Source: a virus
IMG/VR virus record: IMGVR_UViG_3300035183_000110
Location: 1-39,901 of that record
Length of the DNA stretch: 39,901 nt
Reading direction: 5' to 3' (one strand)
The notes beneath the pieces were generated by a model. The model did not search any database and was not told where the DNA came from. It saw only the letters and a list, made by a program, of their open reading frames with translations. A program made the translations under genes and the position numbers. Below are positions 15,816 through 22,663 of the stretch, piece by piece (position 1 is the first letter of the stretch; the number at the start of each line of letters is the position of its first letter).

Positions 15816-17378
15816 TCACCATGTTCGTTTCCGTTGCGCCTTGTACGCGTCCGCCATGTCAAAGCGTTCTGCATTCATCTTTGTCTCCGACACGGCAACA
15901 CCTACGCCGCCGCGTGTGTTTCTTACCCAATTCCAATACACTGCCGCGTCCCCTTTGTTCGGTGAGCGTCCAAGCCGTTTCTTGAGTTCTTCTTTCTTCT
16001 CGATAGTGATTTTGCCGTTCCTTACAAACCACTGAGGCGTTACAAGGTCGGCATACAGTTCTTCATCATCCGGCAAACATATTCGCCCCGCCTGCAAGTC
16101 CATGCGCATTTGCCACCACATTTGCGCTCGCAGGTTTGCATAGCGTTCTTCTTGCATATTGCCGTGTTCATCGTACGTCGGCTCGGCAGGTTCCGCCGAT
16201 AAAAGATTCGTGACAAAGCTCCCGTCTTCCTTGAGAGCGTTGACGGTTCCTGCTCCGACTCCGATGCCATCTATGCCGACTCGTGTCGGGTCTATTCTCT
16301 CGGCAATGATGCGCGCGTGTATCTTGTGTCCGAGTTGGTTAGCGTCAGGACATTGGAAGTCCTCAACGCGTTCAAGGACTCTGCCCGTACCTTCTGCAAT
16401 AGCCGCCTTGTCTCCGGACTCCGAATTCGCCACGTCAACACCTAACGCCTTGCCGCCTTCGTACATTTCCTCAGTACGAACGCGATCCCTCGCCTCATAA
16501 CACCACTCAAGTCGTATGAGCGAATTGACCGACTGCTCCGGTGAAATGCCTCGCGCTCGTGACATATACAGGGGATTCGTCTCGTCTCGGTATCGTTCTT
16601 TGAGCGTTTGAAGCCCAAGACGTGATTGCGCGCCTGCCACGAATTCCGGATTGTCAAGCACGACGTTCGGATGGTCAAAGCCCGAAATGCGTACATGTTC
16701 GACACGCGGCAATTTGCAAAACTCGTGGAGTTGGTCTTTTGCATGGTCGGGGTTGCCAAGCGCAAGGATAAGGTTGTGTGGAGCGGTACACGTGTTTTGG
16801 AATGCGCGCATTACGGCAGGTGCAATGCCAGGGGTCTCCTCGCAAATGATTAGCATATCCTTCGCGTGAAAGCCCTGAGCTTTCGTTGCCGATGCCTCAG
16901 CTTCTTCCGATTTCACTCCTGCCACAAAGCCCACGATTATCCATTGCTCCTTCATCGGAATCATTCGCAGCTTCAGGTTTGAAAGGTCGCCGATGCCTAA
17001 CTTCGGATGCAGTCTCCCTATTTCCTTCCAAACATGGAGCGAAAGCTGCTCAGCTTTCGGCGCAATGGTCACTACAACCGAATCGGGGAAGCACTCCCAA
17101 AACCACAAAGCGATGCACGCGGCAAGGAACGTCTTGCCGCAACCGACTCCACTCTCAACACCTACCCATTTGCCTGCCGCTATTGCGGCAAGAATTTTTT
17201 TCAGTGGGTTCGGGGTGCCGTCCCATTTATGAGTTCGATATTCCTTCAACATCGCCCAATCAATTGTCTCCGGCCTCACGCCCAAGCGCTCTGTGATATA
17301 CCGGAACGGGTCACGTTGCCATTCCGCTCGCCTTGCTAACGCGAGAAGTTCCTCAACGTCAGTCGCCCTCGGAACCAT
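15816..17378 (-). CDS. terL: Terminase large subunit
   Basis: A 520-residue packaging ATPase/nuclease. Walker A is GVGCGKT (residues ~77-83) and Walker B plus catalytic acid LIICEE (~176-181). The C-terminal RNase H-like nuclease shows GVDVANSESGD (D315) and RVGIDGIGVG (D370), with a late DAAVYWNW motif. I took ATG 17378, which overlaps the small terminase by 20 bp; an alternative ATG at 17453 would add 25 basic residues entirely inside the small-terminase frame. Neither start has a clear Shine-Dalgarno. The gene order small terminase, large terminase, portal is canonical. Confidence 0.92.
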   Translation of the reverse strand: MVPRATDVEELLALARRAEWQRDPFRYITERLGVRPETIDWAMLKEYRTHKWDGTPNPLKKILAAIAAGKWVGVESGVGCGKTFLAACIALWFWECFPDSVVVTIAPKAEQLSLHVWKEIGRLHPKLGIGDLSNLKLRMIPMKEQWIIVGFVAGVKSEEAEASATKAQGFHAKDMLIICEETPGIAPAVMRAFQNTCTAPHNLILALGNPDHAKDQLHEFCKLPRVEHVRISGFDHPNVVLDNPEFVAGAQSRLGLQTLKERYRDETNPLYMSRARGISPEQSVNSLIRLEWCYEARDRVRTEEMYEGGKALGVDVANSESGDKAAIAEGTGRVLERVEDFQCPDANQLGHKIHARIIAERIDPTRVGIDGIGVGAGTVNALKEDGSFVTNLLSAEPAEPTYDEHGNMQEERYANLRAQMWWQMRMDLQAGRICLPDDEELYADLVTPQWFVRNGKITIEKKEELKKRLGRSPNKGDAAVYWNWVRNTRGGVGVAVSETKMNAERFDMADAYKAQRKRTW

Positions 17379-17787
17379 TTGCCGCAACCGTGACGCCAAG
17401 GCGTTCGAGGCGTTCGGCAAGCTCTTCGTACGGGTCTTTTGTCGTGTGCTCATGTTTGACGGTGCCGGAGTGTTCGATTTTCGTTTTGTCAGTCCAGCCC
17501 AATTGTTTGAGTGAGAAGATTGCCATGCTTGCGTTGAATTTTCCACGAAGCGCTCCCATCTCCAGAATGTACTCCTTCTTGGCCATTAGCCTTTTTATAG
17601 CGTCGGAAAATTCGGGGTGAGCGTATAGGTCTTGACGGTTTACGCGCTCGCGAAAAGCAAACTCCGCCAGAACGGGAAGCGTTGTCGTTTCGATGTAGTC
17701 TTCGAGCTTAGCCAAAAGCTCCGCCTTTCGTTCGGGTGTCCAGACACGAACGGGTGCGCCGCGTTTTTTTGGTGGGTGTTCCTGCAT
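17359..17787 (-). CDS. terS: Terminase small subunit
   Basis: A 142-residue DNA-recognition subunit of the packaging motor. It has the family layout: a helical N-terminal part with a helix-turn-helix-like DYIETTTLPVLAEFAFRE and VNRQDLYAHPEF, then AIKRLMAKKEYILEMGALRG and the typical NASMAIFSLKQLGWTDKT, then a charged tail. It starts at ATG 17787 with no evident Shine-Dalgarno after a 126-bp gap holding a terminator, so this is the first gene of the late block. It overlaps terL by 20 bp. A pac/cos site is expected near here but I cannot point to one. Confidence 0.87.
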   Translation of the reverse strand: MQEHPPKKRGAPVRVWTPERKAELLAKLEDYIETTTLPVLAEFAFRERVNRQDLYAHPEFSDAIKRLMAKKEYILEMGALRGKFNASMAIFSLKQLGWTDKTKIEHSGTVKHEHTTKDPYEELAERLERLGVTVAANGSEGD

Positions 17788-17861
17788 GATGCAACAATAC
17801 GAAAATCACGCGGCTCGTTGTAGGTTAAGGTTTCACCTTCTGCGGTTCGGCTGTTGGAGAG

Positions 17862-17890
17862 AAAAAAAAGCCGCTCATTCCTGAGCGGCT
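17862..17890 (-). terminator. Intrinsic terminator between accessory and late blocks
   Basis: Perfect 9-bp stem AGCCGCTCA / TGAGCGGCT with a 4-nt loop, followed on the minus strand by a run of Us (complement of A's 17862-17869). It lies 24 bp after the DUF1874 gene stop and separates the accessory transcripts from the terminase genes. Confidence 0.88.
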
Positions 17891-17913
17891 TCTCACGCCA
17901 TCGACTCATACGT

Positions 17914-18249
17914 TCATTCGTCTCGCTTCAATAGTCCGATTTCGATGTGTCCAGCAATAACGGCTTCGCCAATGCGTCCCTTGTCCATTGGGTTAATGCG
18001 AGGAGAGCCAGGAGCAAAAGCTAAGCGAATAACAAGCGCCTCGTCCCCGACCTGCATTTTGACCGTGCGCCTGTCGATTGTGACAGGCCTTCCGAGTATT
18101 TTCGCGGCTACGGCTGCCGTTTCGGGATAACCAATAGTTGACACGAATTCTCCATCTTCCGCCCAAGCATGCGCCTCGTCAGGTGTCAAAAGAGAATAGG
18201 TGTACCGGCCTGGCGCCGTCACTACCGCAGAATTCAAAATATATCTCAT
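17914..18249 (-). CDS. DUF1874 / STIV B116-like protein (AcrIII-1 ring-nuclease family)
   Basis: A 111-residue protein starting MRYILNSAVV with a GAGGGA ribosome binding site; ATG 18249. It aligns along its length with the B116/SIRV1 gp29 family: an N-terminal strand with LNSA, a FVSTIGYPETAA turn and helix (35-46), DRRTVKMQVGDEALVIRL (59-76) and a C-terminal GLLKR strand. Archaeal viral members (AcrIII-1) cleave cyclic tetra-adenylate and so block type III CRISPR signalling. The catalytic His of that enzyme lies in an IGH motif; here the matching residue is Tyr41, so binding without the same chemistry, or another ligand, is possible. It is the last gene before the terminator and late block. 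Confidence 0.8.
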   Translation of the reverse strand: MRYILNSAVVTAPGRYTYSLLTPDEAHAWAEDGEFVSTIGYPETAAVAAKILGRPVTIDRRTVKMQVGDEALVIRLAFAPGSPRINPMDKGRIGEAVIAGHIEIGLLKRDE

Positions 18250-18266
18250 GGCAGAATGTCCCTCGC

Positions 18267-18503
18267 TTACTTTTTCTTTTTGTCGGGAATACACACCGCG
18301 AATGCGTAATTGTACCGGCCTTGCCCGTAGCCGATTTGGATTCTCGTTTGCTTGTTGACGTACCGGATGCTTCCGACTCCGCCGCTTCCCATCGGTAGCC
18401 ACTCGACTTTGTATCCCATTTTTTCGAGCTCTTTCTTGCGGTCGGCCACCTTCCAGTGTGAATTCACGACTTTCATTATTCGGTTCAGGTCTCGCTTTGT
18501 CAT
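18267..18503 (-). CDS. Small basic protein, unknown
   Basis: A 78-residue protein starting MTKRDLNRIMKVV, with GAGGT upstream. It is basic overall, with a Gly-rich middle (PMGSGGVGSIRYV), a YGQGRYNYAFAV strand and a Lys-rich end. It lies 17 bp before the DUF1874 gene, so the two are probably cotranscribed. No domain recognised; small basic proteins in such a place may bind nucleic acid (weak inference). Confidence 0.75.
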   Translation of the reverse strand: MTKRDLNRIMKVVNSHWKVADRKKELEKMGYKVEWLPMGSGGVGSIRYVNKQTRIQIGYGQGRYNYAFAVCIPDKKKK

Positions 18504-18556
18504 GTTGTACCTCGTTTTGTTTTGTGAGTGTGTAGTTTTCTCGGCACTGTTCACGT

Positions 18557-18685
18557 TTATGGCTGACTTCCCAAGGCAGATTCATCATCGACGTTGCGGT
18601 AGCTCGCTCCGTCGATTTCTCTTTTACCATAGGCATCTCGTTCGAGATTTTCTCGAATCAGTTGCATTGCGTCTCTGTGTGTCAT
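18557..18685 (-). CDS. Small 42-residue protein
   Basis: A short frame with an unusually strong ribosome binding site (GGAGGG, 7 nt before ATG 18685) running to TAA at 18557. The product begins MTHRDAMQLIRENLERD and is acidic and helical. It lies in what would otherwise be an empty stretch between two genes of the same strand. Conservation is not testable here, but the site strength argues for a real gene. Confidence 0.6.
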   Translation of the reverse strand: MTHRDAMQLIRENLERDAYGKREIDGASYRNVDDESALGSQP

Positions 18686-18781
18686 TGGTAGTACCCTCCT
18701 TTTTTTTCGCCGCCACTCGTGCGCGGGCGGTGGGCGCTTGTGTTTTTACTTTTCGATTTCGATGCGCAGCTTGCCGCCGAA

Positions 18782-18991
18782 CTATAACCCACAAAATTCG
18801 CAGGCATATTCGATAAGTTCGTCTTCTTCCTCCGGTGTGAGTTTGTCAACAATTTCCTCGCTGGTCTCTTTGTCAAAGACAGATACTAAGTCGATGAACT
18901 CGTGTGGTGGGTAGTAATCGTAGAGTGCGACAACACGCACTTCGCGCTTGTCGAGGATGATTGCGTCAAAACTGTGCTTAATGGTTCTCAT
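18782..18991 (-). CDS. Small acidic protein, unknown
   Basis: A 69-residue protein from ATG 18991 (AGGGAA upstream); an in-frame ATG at 19021 overlapping the previous stop is also possible. The C-terminal third is strongly acidic (LTPEEEDELIEYACEFCGL). It ends in TAG, and the same frame continues 11 codons to TAA at 18746 encoding FGGKLRIEIEK, which looks like a natural protein end. Function unknown; small acidic early phage proteins are often inhibitors or DNA mimics, but nothing specific supports that here. Confidence 0.72.
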   Translation of the reverse strand: MRTIKHSFDAIILDKREVRVVALYDYYPPHEFIDLVSVFDKETSEEIVDKLTPEEEDELIEYACEFCGL

Positions 18992-19017
18992 TGCGTTGTT
19001 CCCTATTTCTTGCCGCC

Positions 19018-19488
19018 TCATTGGTTAGTCGCCGGCTCGACGTTCATTGACGCAAGTATGTTTTCAATTTCCTGAAGTCGCGCAAGTAGTCGCGCGCGTT
19101 CTTCGAGCAATTCTTTTTCCGGTGCGTTCGCGTTTGCAAACTGTTTTTGAGCGTCGAAAACGCTGTCGCTGTCGTCGAATAGGTCAAACGTGATACGTTC
19201 AGCGTTCTTTTCCGTGACAAGAGCATAAAGCCTGCGCGGTGATTTATTGCCGCCGCTTGTGTAGTAGTCCGCGCCGAATTCCACTGCATCTCCGACCTTC
19301 AAGTCCGTGACAAAGTAGTAGAATTTGCCACGTGCTTTTTGCACAAAGTTCCGGCTCAATCCCGACGGCGACTTCGGGTCTATCTCTATAACTGCAAGCC
19401 AATTGCGTCCGCGTGAATGTGTTTCGTAAATCGGCACTTCAGTCATTGCGTCCTGTTCGAGTTTCGACGTGAAAGTTTTCTTTTCCAT
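19018..19488 (-). CDS. Accessory protein with C-terminal coiled coil, unknown
   Basis: A 156-residue protein with AGAGGCG before ATG 19488. The first ~110 residues are mixed strands (GRNWLAVIEID, GKFYYFVTDLKVGDAVEFG, RRLYALVTEKNAERITF). The last ~35 residues (ELLEERARLLARLQEIENIL) form a heptad-like helix suggesting oligomerisation. The GDAVEFGADYY segment gives a small-barrel impression but I do not recognise a family. It is expressed from its own leader after a palindromic hairpin at 19531-19555. Confidence 0.78.
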   Translation of the reverse strand: MEKKTFTSKLEQDAMTEVPIYETHSRGRNWLAVIEIDPKSPSGLSRNFVQKARGKFYYFVTDLKVGDAVEFGADYYTSGGNKSPRRLYALVTEKNAERITFDLFDDSDSVFDAQKQFANANAPEKELLEERARLLARLQEIENILASMNVEPATNQ

Positions 19489-19530
19489 TTTGCGCCTCTT
19501 TGTGTTTGGTGAATGATTGGTTTGAGTGAT

Positions 19531-19555
19531 AGGCCGCTCATTATCTGAGCGGCCT
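19531..19555 (-). terminator. 10-bp hairpin downstream of the 70-residue gene
   Basis: Perfect inverted repeat AGGCCGCTCA / TGAGCGGCCT with a 5-nt loop, 9 bp after the stop at 19564. On the minus strand it is followed by ATCACTC, so termination would be weak; on the plus strand by TTGCTTTTTC. Its GCCGCTCA arm also occurs in the strong terminator at 17862-17890. Confidence 0.5.
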
Positions 19556-19563
19556 TTGCTTTT

Positions 19564-19776
19564 TCAGTAGTAGTGGTCTTCGATTGTCCCATCAGGAAAA
19601 ACCACTTCGTCAGCCGGATATGTGTACATTTGCTGCTGTCTATAATCCACGACTTGCGGTTCGTAGCCACTACCATATAGGGGTCTACGGATGAACACGT
19701 ATTGCCTTTCTCCTGTCATTTTTGCCCGCTGCTTTGCAATCCGAATGCCTTCTCGTCTCGCCTGCTCAAATGTCAT
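19564..19776 (-). CDS. Small accessory protein, paralogue of the gene at 21688-21903
   Basis: A 70-residue protein starting MTFEQARREGIRIAKQRAK. It shares the EGIRIA-Q-AK helix, a central strand with EPQVVDYRQQQMYTYPAD and the ending VFPDGTIEDHYY with the 71-residue protein at 21688-21903, so the two are paralogues. It lies directly behind repeat cassette A, with AAAGAGGCAC-type leader sequence nearly identical to that of its paralogue. No known domain. The shared cassette suggests the promoter and gene were duplicated together. Confidence 0.78.
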   Translation of the reverse strand: MTFEQARREGIRIAKQRAKMTGERQYVFIRRPLYGSGYEPQVVDYRQQQMYTYPADEVVFPDGTIEDHYY

Positions 19777-19963
19777 GTTGTGCCTCTTTTTGTTGGTGAA
19801 TGATTCAGTGAATTGCTGTACTTAACTTAATACATGAACGCGCCCATTGCAAGAGAAAAATTGGCAGTCAAAACTCAATTCCAACTTGGAATCGCCTTCC
19901 GTGAGTGTGTCAGAGATGCAGGCACAAGACTTTGATTTTCCATCGGTTAAGTTCTCGGCACTC
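19777..19963 (-). repeat. Promoter/operator repeat cassette A
   Basis: One of four related intergenic cassettes (others at 21904, 23610 and 25669). It runs from the leader of the 70-residue gene to CGGCACTC. It contains the 19-bp palindrome in slightly degenerate form (one mismatch). Its far end encodes the last residues and stop of the DUF4942 gene, so this copy overlaps coding DNA. Confidence 0.92.
19876..19894. promoter_or_regulatory. Palindromic operator A (degenerate)
   Basis: CAATTCCAA-C-TTGGAATCG: 9-bp arms around one central base, with one mismatch relative to the three other copies. It looks like a binding site for a dimeric repressor or activator. Confidence 0.65.
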
Positions 19964-20756
19964 CTTCTGGTCTCAAGTTCATGCCTCCCGCTAAGGCGTT
20001 CAATCGTTGCCGTAAATCATCTCGCTTTATCGTAAGGTGCAAGTGGCCGTTGCGGAAGCAAGCAAAACGAAAGTAGGTCGTTTCGCCTCGGCCTGTTTCG
20101 GAACATTCGATTGCTTCGTACAGTTCGCCATAATGCGTCGGCACCGCTCCTCGTCCGTCAAGCAGGTGAAACACATTGTCGAGCGCTCGGACTTCCGCTC
20201 GAAAGTTATACCGAATCCGATAGCCTGAGCGCATGAATTTCCGCTCAACCACTCCCGTCAGGATAACTCTCCGGCCTATCTCGAAGCGGTCGTTTGTTTT
20301 GTATTGCGTGCCCCTCGGCCTTAGCCAATCGAACACCTCTTTGACCGCGTCGCTCATAAACGCATCAACATTCGTTGCAAACGATTTCATCATGTCGATG
20401 ATGCGCTCCTCGGTCACATCTGGAAGTGCGGAACCGTCCGGCATGTTCCCCGTCTCGAGCGCATGGTCTAATTCTCGCGCCCGCCTCACACTCAAGAGTT
20501 TCCGCAACTCCATTCTATCAATCAATGCAGCCCACGCCTCTGCCTTCATCCGGTCGATGATTGAATCGGGTTCATCCGTTCTGAGCTTGTCGCTCGAAAC
20601 AGAAAAGCGGTACGTATCACGAAACGCTGTACGAAGTTCCTTCTCGGCCTGATTGAGTAAAGCGCAAGCCTCAAGAATTCGTTTCTTGTTCCGTTGCCAC
20701 GTTGCCGCAAGCTCCGCAAGCGTTTCCGGCTTTATCAATTCCGTGTTCGTGTACAT
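19947..20756 (-). CDS. DUF4942-like protein
   Basis: A 269-residue protein from ATG 20756 (GGGGAAACC upstream; an ATG 15 nt earlier contains that site and is less likely). Helical in the first half (WAALIDRMELRKLLSVRRA, DAVKEVFDWLRPRG) and basic beta/alpha in the second (KFMRSGYRIRYNFRAEVRAL, YFRFACFRNGHLHLTIKR). The WAALIDRMELRKLL...LDHALETG and VKEVFDWL segments match what I know of DUF4942, a family of phage and mobile-element proteins of unknown function. Its last codons lie inside repeat cassette A. It begins 11 bp after the RarA-like gene, so they form one operon. Confidence 0.75.
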   Translation of the reverse strand: MYTNTELIKPETLAELAATWQRNKKRILEACALLNQAEKELRTAFRDTYRFSVSSDKLRTDEPDSIIDRMKAEAWAALIDRMELRKLLSVRRARELDHALETGNMPDGSALPDVTEERIIDMMKSFATNVDAFMSDAVKEVFDWLRPRGTQYKTNDRFEIGRRVILTGVVERKFMRSGYRIRYNFRAEVRALDNVFHLLDGRGAVPTHYGELYEAIECSETGRGETTYFRFACFRNGHLHLTIKRDDLRQRLNALAGGMNLRPEGVPRT

Positions 20757-20767
20757 GGTTTCCCCGT

Positions 20768-21349
20768 TCATTCAAATAGCTCGGATTGCATTTCATCGGT
20801 TCCGCCGCGTTCTTTGCGCAATAGCGTTTCCTTTGCGCGTTCTTCGTACGCGTCGGCAATTTCAGGTTCGGGGTGTAGTTTGATTCCATCCGCAAAAAAG
20901 TGTTCTACACCTCGACCCATGCGTCGCCCCTCAAGGGTGTGTTTGTCCAGAGCGAACTCCGGAATGTCACGTCGTTCGTGATTTTCAAAGAACGTAATGA
21001 GTGCATGGTCAACGATTCGCGACTTCTTTGCCCTACAAAGTAGAATGATTGCATGCACAAAGTAGAGTCGTTCCGGAGCGTGCTTTTCGTCTTTCTTCTT
21101 CCTCTGGTCAAGCCAATTGTCGTACAGTGCGCGAATCGTTGCTGGTAGGTAGGGTTCAGCAATTCCAATATCTTCGCTTGTGATGATTCTTAGACGTTTC
21201 CAAGCGTACTCCGCGAAATTGGATTGATAAAGCTCTACTCCCCAATGTAATGCGTCTTCTTCAAGGCCGCGTCGTATAGATTTTTGAAACGCACTTGCCA
21301 CGTGTGCAAGGTCGTGGCCTGCAAGTGTTGTCGCTTTGTAGTATGCCAT
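20768..21349 (-). CDS. Stand-alone RarA/MgsA C-terminal-like protein
   Basis: A 193-residue protein from ATG 21349 (AAAGGG upstream). The segment DLAHVASAFQKSIRRGLEED, then AWKRLRIITSEDIGIAEP, corresponds to the C-terminal helical part of the RarA/MgsA/WRNIP1 AAA+ family (HDLISAFHKSIRGSD and RIASEDIGLADP type motifs). There is no Walker A or B, so this is only the oligomerisation/clamp-loader-like part without the ATPase. In the host, RarA acts at stalled forks. A free domain could act as a partner, decoy or inhibitor (inference). It ends in MQSELFE, typical of a flexible tail, and sits in the accessory operon with DUF4942. Confidence 0.75.
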   Translation of the reverse strand: MAYYKATTLAGHDLAHVASAFQKSIRRGLEEDALHWGVELYQSNFAEYAWKRLRIITSEDIGIAEPYLPATIRALYDNWLDQRKKKDEKHAPERLYFVHAIILLCRAKKSRIVDHALITFFENHERRDIPEFALDKHTLEGRRMGRGVEHFFADGIKLHPEPEIADAYEERAKETLLRKERGGTDEMQSELFE

Positions 21350-21360
21350 CGGTTTCCCTT

Positions 21361-21609
21361 TCACTTGTTGTTTTCGTTGAAGCGTTTGACCCTATATCGT
21401 TCCCGAGCTTTCCAAATTGCCTCTTGAATAGTGCACCAACCGAACGCCGCCAAGCCAAACTCTACACCTCGCTCTTTCGCCGCCGATTTGACTTCCTTTA
21501 TCGTTCTCACGGTTATGGTTTCCTGAGGTTCAAACTCACGGAACACTCTGAAAATGCCGAACGTGCAAACATAGCCGCTATCTGTTTGTGTTACGTCGAT
21601 TACTCGCAT
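21361..21609 (-). CDS. Small accessory protein, unknown
   Basis: An 82-residue protein with leader CAGCAAGAGGAAAACAAA directly before ATG, identical to the leader of the RadC-like gene at 23591. The protein has an early YVCTFGIFRVF strand region and a helical, basic C-terminal half (TIQEAIWKARERYRVKRF). No family recognised. It follows the hairpin at 21654-21677 and precedes the RarA-like gene by 11 bp. Confidence 0.75.
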   Translation of the reverse strand: MRVIDVTQTDSGYVCTFGIFRVFREFEPQETITVRTIKEVKSAAKERGVEFGLAAFGWCTIQEAIWKARERYRVKRFNENNK

Positions 21610-21653
21610 TTTGTTTTCCTCTTGCTGTTTGTGGTGAATGATTCTGTGAATGA

Positions 21654-21677
21654 GCGGCCAATCCGTCGATTGGCCGC
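21654..21677 (-). terminator. 10-bp palindromic hairpin after the 71-residue gene
   Basis: Perfect GCGGCCAATC / GATTGGCCGC stem with a 4-nt loop, 10 bp after the stop at 21688. No U-run follows on the minus strand (TCATTCAC). It occupies the same place relative to its gene as the hairpin at 19531-19555 does for the paralogue, though the sequences differ. Confidence 0.5.
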
Positions 21678-21687
21678 CCTGTTTGTT

Positions 21688-21903
21688 TCATTTCAATCCG
21701 TGGTGGTACCGTTCGACTGTTCCGTCCGGATAAATAGCCGCGTCCGCGCGTGGTTCACACAATTGCAAGCGTTCCCAATCCATCACGCGGGGCTCCCACC
21801 ATTTCCCGACTCTCCATGCAATAAGAAACTGGACTTCGTTTTTCTGTTTTGCTTGTTGTCGTGCAATCCGAATTCCCTCGACAATTGCTTCGTGGTACGT
21901 CAT
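21688..21903 (-). CDS. Small accessory protein, paralogue of the gene at 19564-19776
   Basis: A 71-residue protein starting MTYHEAIVEGIRIARQQAK. It shares its helix, a central strand with EPRVMDWERLQLCEPRAD and the ending YPDGTVERYHHG with the 70-residue paralogue. It is preceded by AAAGAGGCACGAC and by repeat cassette B. Function unknown. Both paralogues have a two-part layout, a helix then a small beta domain, with aromatic and acidic residues near the end. As the first gene behind a shared cassette it should be among the most strongly controlled of this region. Confidence 0.78.
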   Translation of the reverse strand: MTYHEAIVEGIRIARQQAKQKNEVQFLIAWRVGKWWEPRVMDWERLQLCEPRADAAIYPDGTVERYHHGLK

Positions 21904-22090
21904 GTCGTGCCTCTTTTTGTTGGTGAATGATTCAGTGAATTGCTGTACTTAACTTAATACATGAATGCGCCCAATACAAGAGAAAAGTTGGCAGTCAAAA
22001 CTCAATTCCAACTTGGAATTGACTTCCGTGAATATGTCAGAGATGCAGGCACAAGACTTTGATTTTCCATCGGTTAAGTTCTCGGCACTC
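21904..22090 (-). repeat. Promoter/operator repeat cassette B
   Basis: Second copy of the intergenic cassette. It shares the leader GTTGGTGAATGATTCAGTG, the CTTAACTTAATACATGAA segment, the palindrome and the block from CAGAGATGCAGGCACAA to CTCGGCACTC with copies A and C. It separates the 183-residue gene from the 71-residue gene. Confidence 0.93.
22003..22021. promoter_or_regulatory. Palindromic operator B
   Basis: CAATTCCAA-C-TTGGAATTG: perfect 9-bp arms around a single central base, identical in cassettes B, C and D. Confidence 0.72.
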
Positions 22091-22092
22091 AA

Positions 22093-22644
22093 TTAGGTAT
22101 ATGAAAATAGTTCCATTTGGTTCGCTTCAATCTCCCGCTCGAACATCGTGCCTCGCAGTTGTTCGCTCGCCGGAATGTTTGACGTTTTCGCCCCTTGCCG
22201 TTTGAGTGTCCTTTGCGTGTGAATCAATACGCCTTGCATTCCCGCCTCCGTGTCAATCCAATGTTGCGCCTCGCCCGCCAGAGTTCGTGCGTTCGTTTCC
22301 GCATGGTCCGCGCTCGCTTCCGGCGTCGGCTTCGGTTCCGCATGGTCCGCGCTCGCTTCCGGCGTCGGCTTCGCTTCCGGTATCGGGTTCGGTTCCGGCG
22401 TCAACGTTCCGGCTGGAAGCAATTCCAAAATGTTCATGCGTACCGCTTGGGCTGCCATGTAGGTTATTCCGAAGCGTTCTGCATCGGGTTCGGCTCCGCC
22501 GTTCAAGGCAAAAGCAAGGTATGCGCGAGCGTAAAGGTGTTTGCCCGTGTGTCGAATCTTTTTCACGTAAAGTCGCGCAAGGTCAATTGAACGTTCTCGG
22601 CCTCGCCTTTCAAGTCGTGTCGTGTTTCCGTTTCTTCGTTTCAT
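22093..22644 (-). CDS. Accessory protein with 13-residue tandem repeat, unknown
   Basis: A 183-residue protein with GAGGCG before ATG 22644. The basic N-terminus (MKRRNGNTTRLERRGRER) is followed by a helical domain (YARAYLAFALNGGAEPDAER, ITYMAAQAVRMNILELL). Then comes a Pro/Glu linker holding two copies of a 13-residue unit (KPTPEASADHAEP), encoded by a 39-bp tandem DNA repeat at about 22297-22374. A helical C-terminal part ends QMELFSYT. The linker suggests two domains joined flexibly. No family recognised. Confidence 0.78.
   Translation of the reverse strand: MKRRNGNTTRLERRGRERSIDLARLYVKKIRHTGKHLYARAYLAFALNGGAEPDAERFGITYMAAQAVRMNILELLPAGTLTPEPNPIPEAKPTPEASADHAEPKPTPEASADHAETNARTLAGEAQHWIDTEAGMQGVLIHTQRTLKRQGAKTSNIPASEQLRGTMFEREIEANQMELFSYT
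22297..22374. repeat. 39-bp tandem repeat inside the 183-residue gene
   Basis: Two near-identical 39-bp units starting at 22297 and 22336, encoding the 13-residue Pro/Glu/Ala linker unit twice. The repeat keeps the reading frame, so copy number could change without breaking the gene. Confidence 0.85.
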
Positions 22645-22663
22645 GGTTCGCCTCTGTTTGTGG

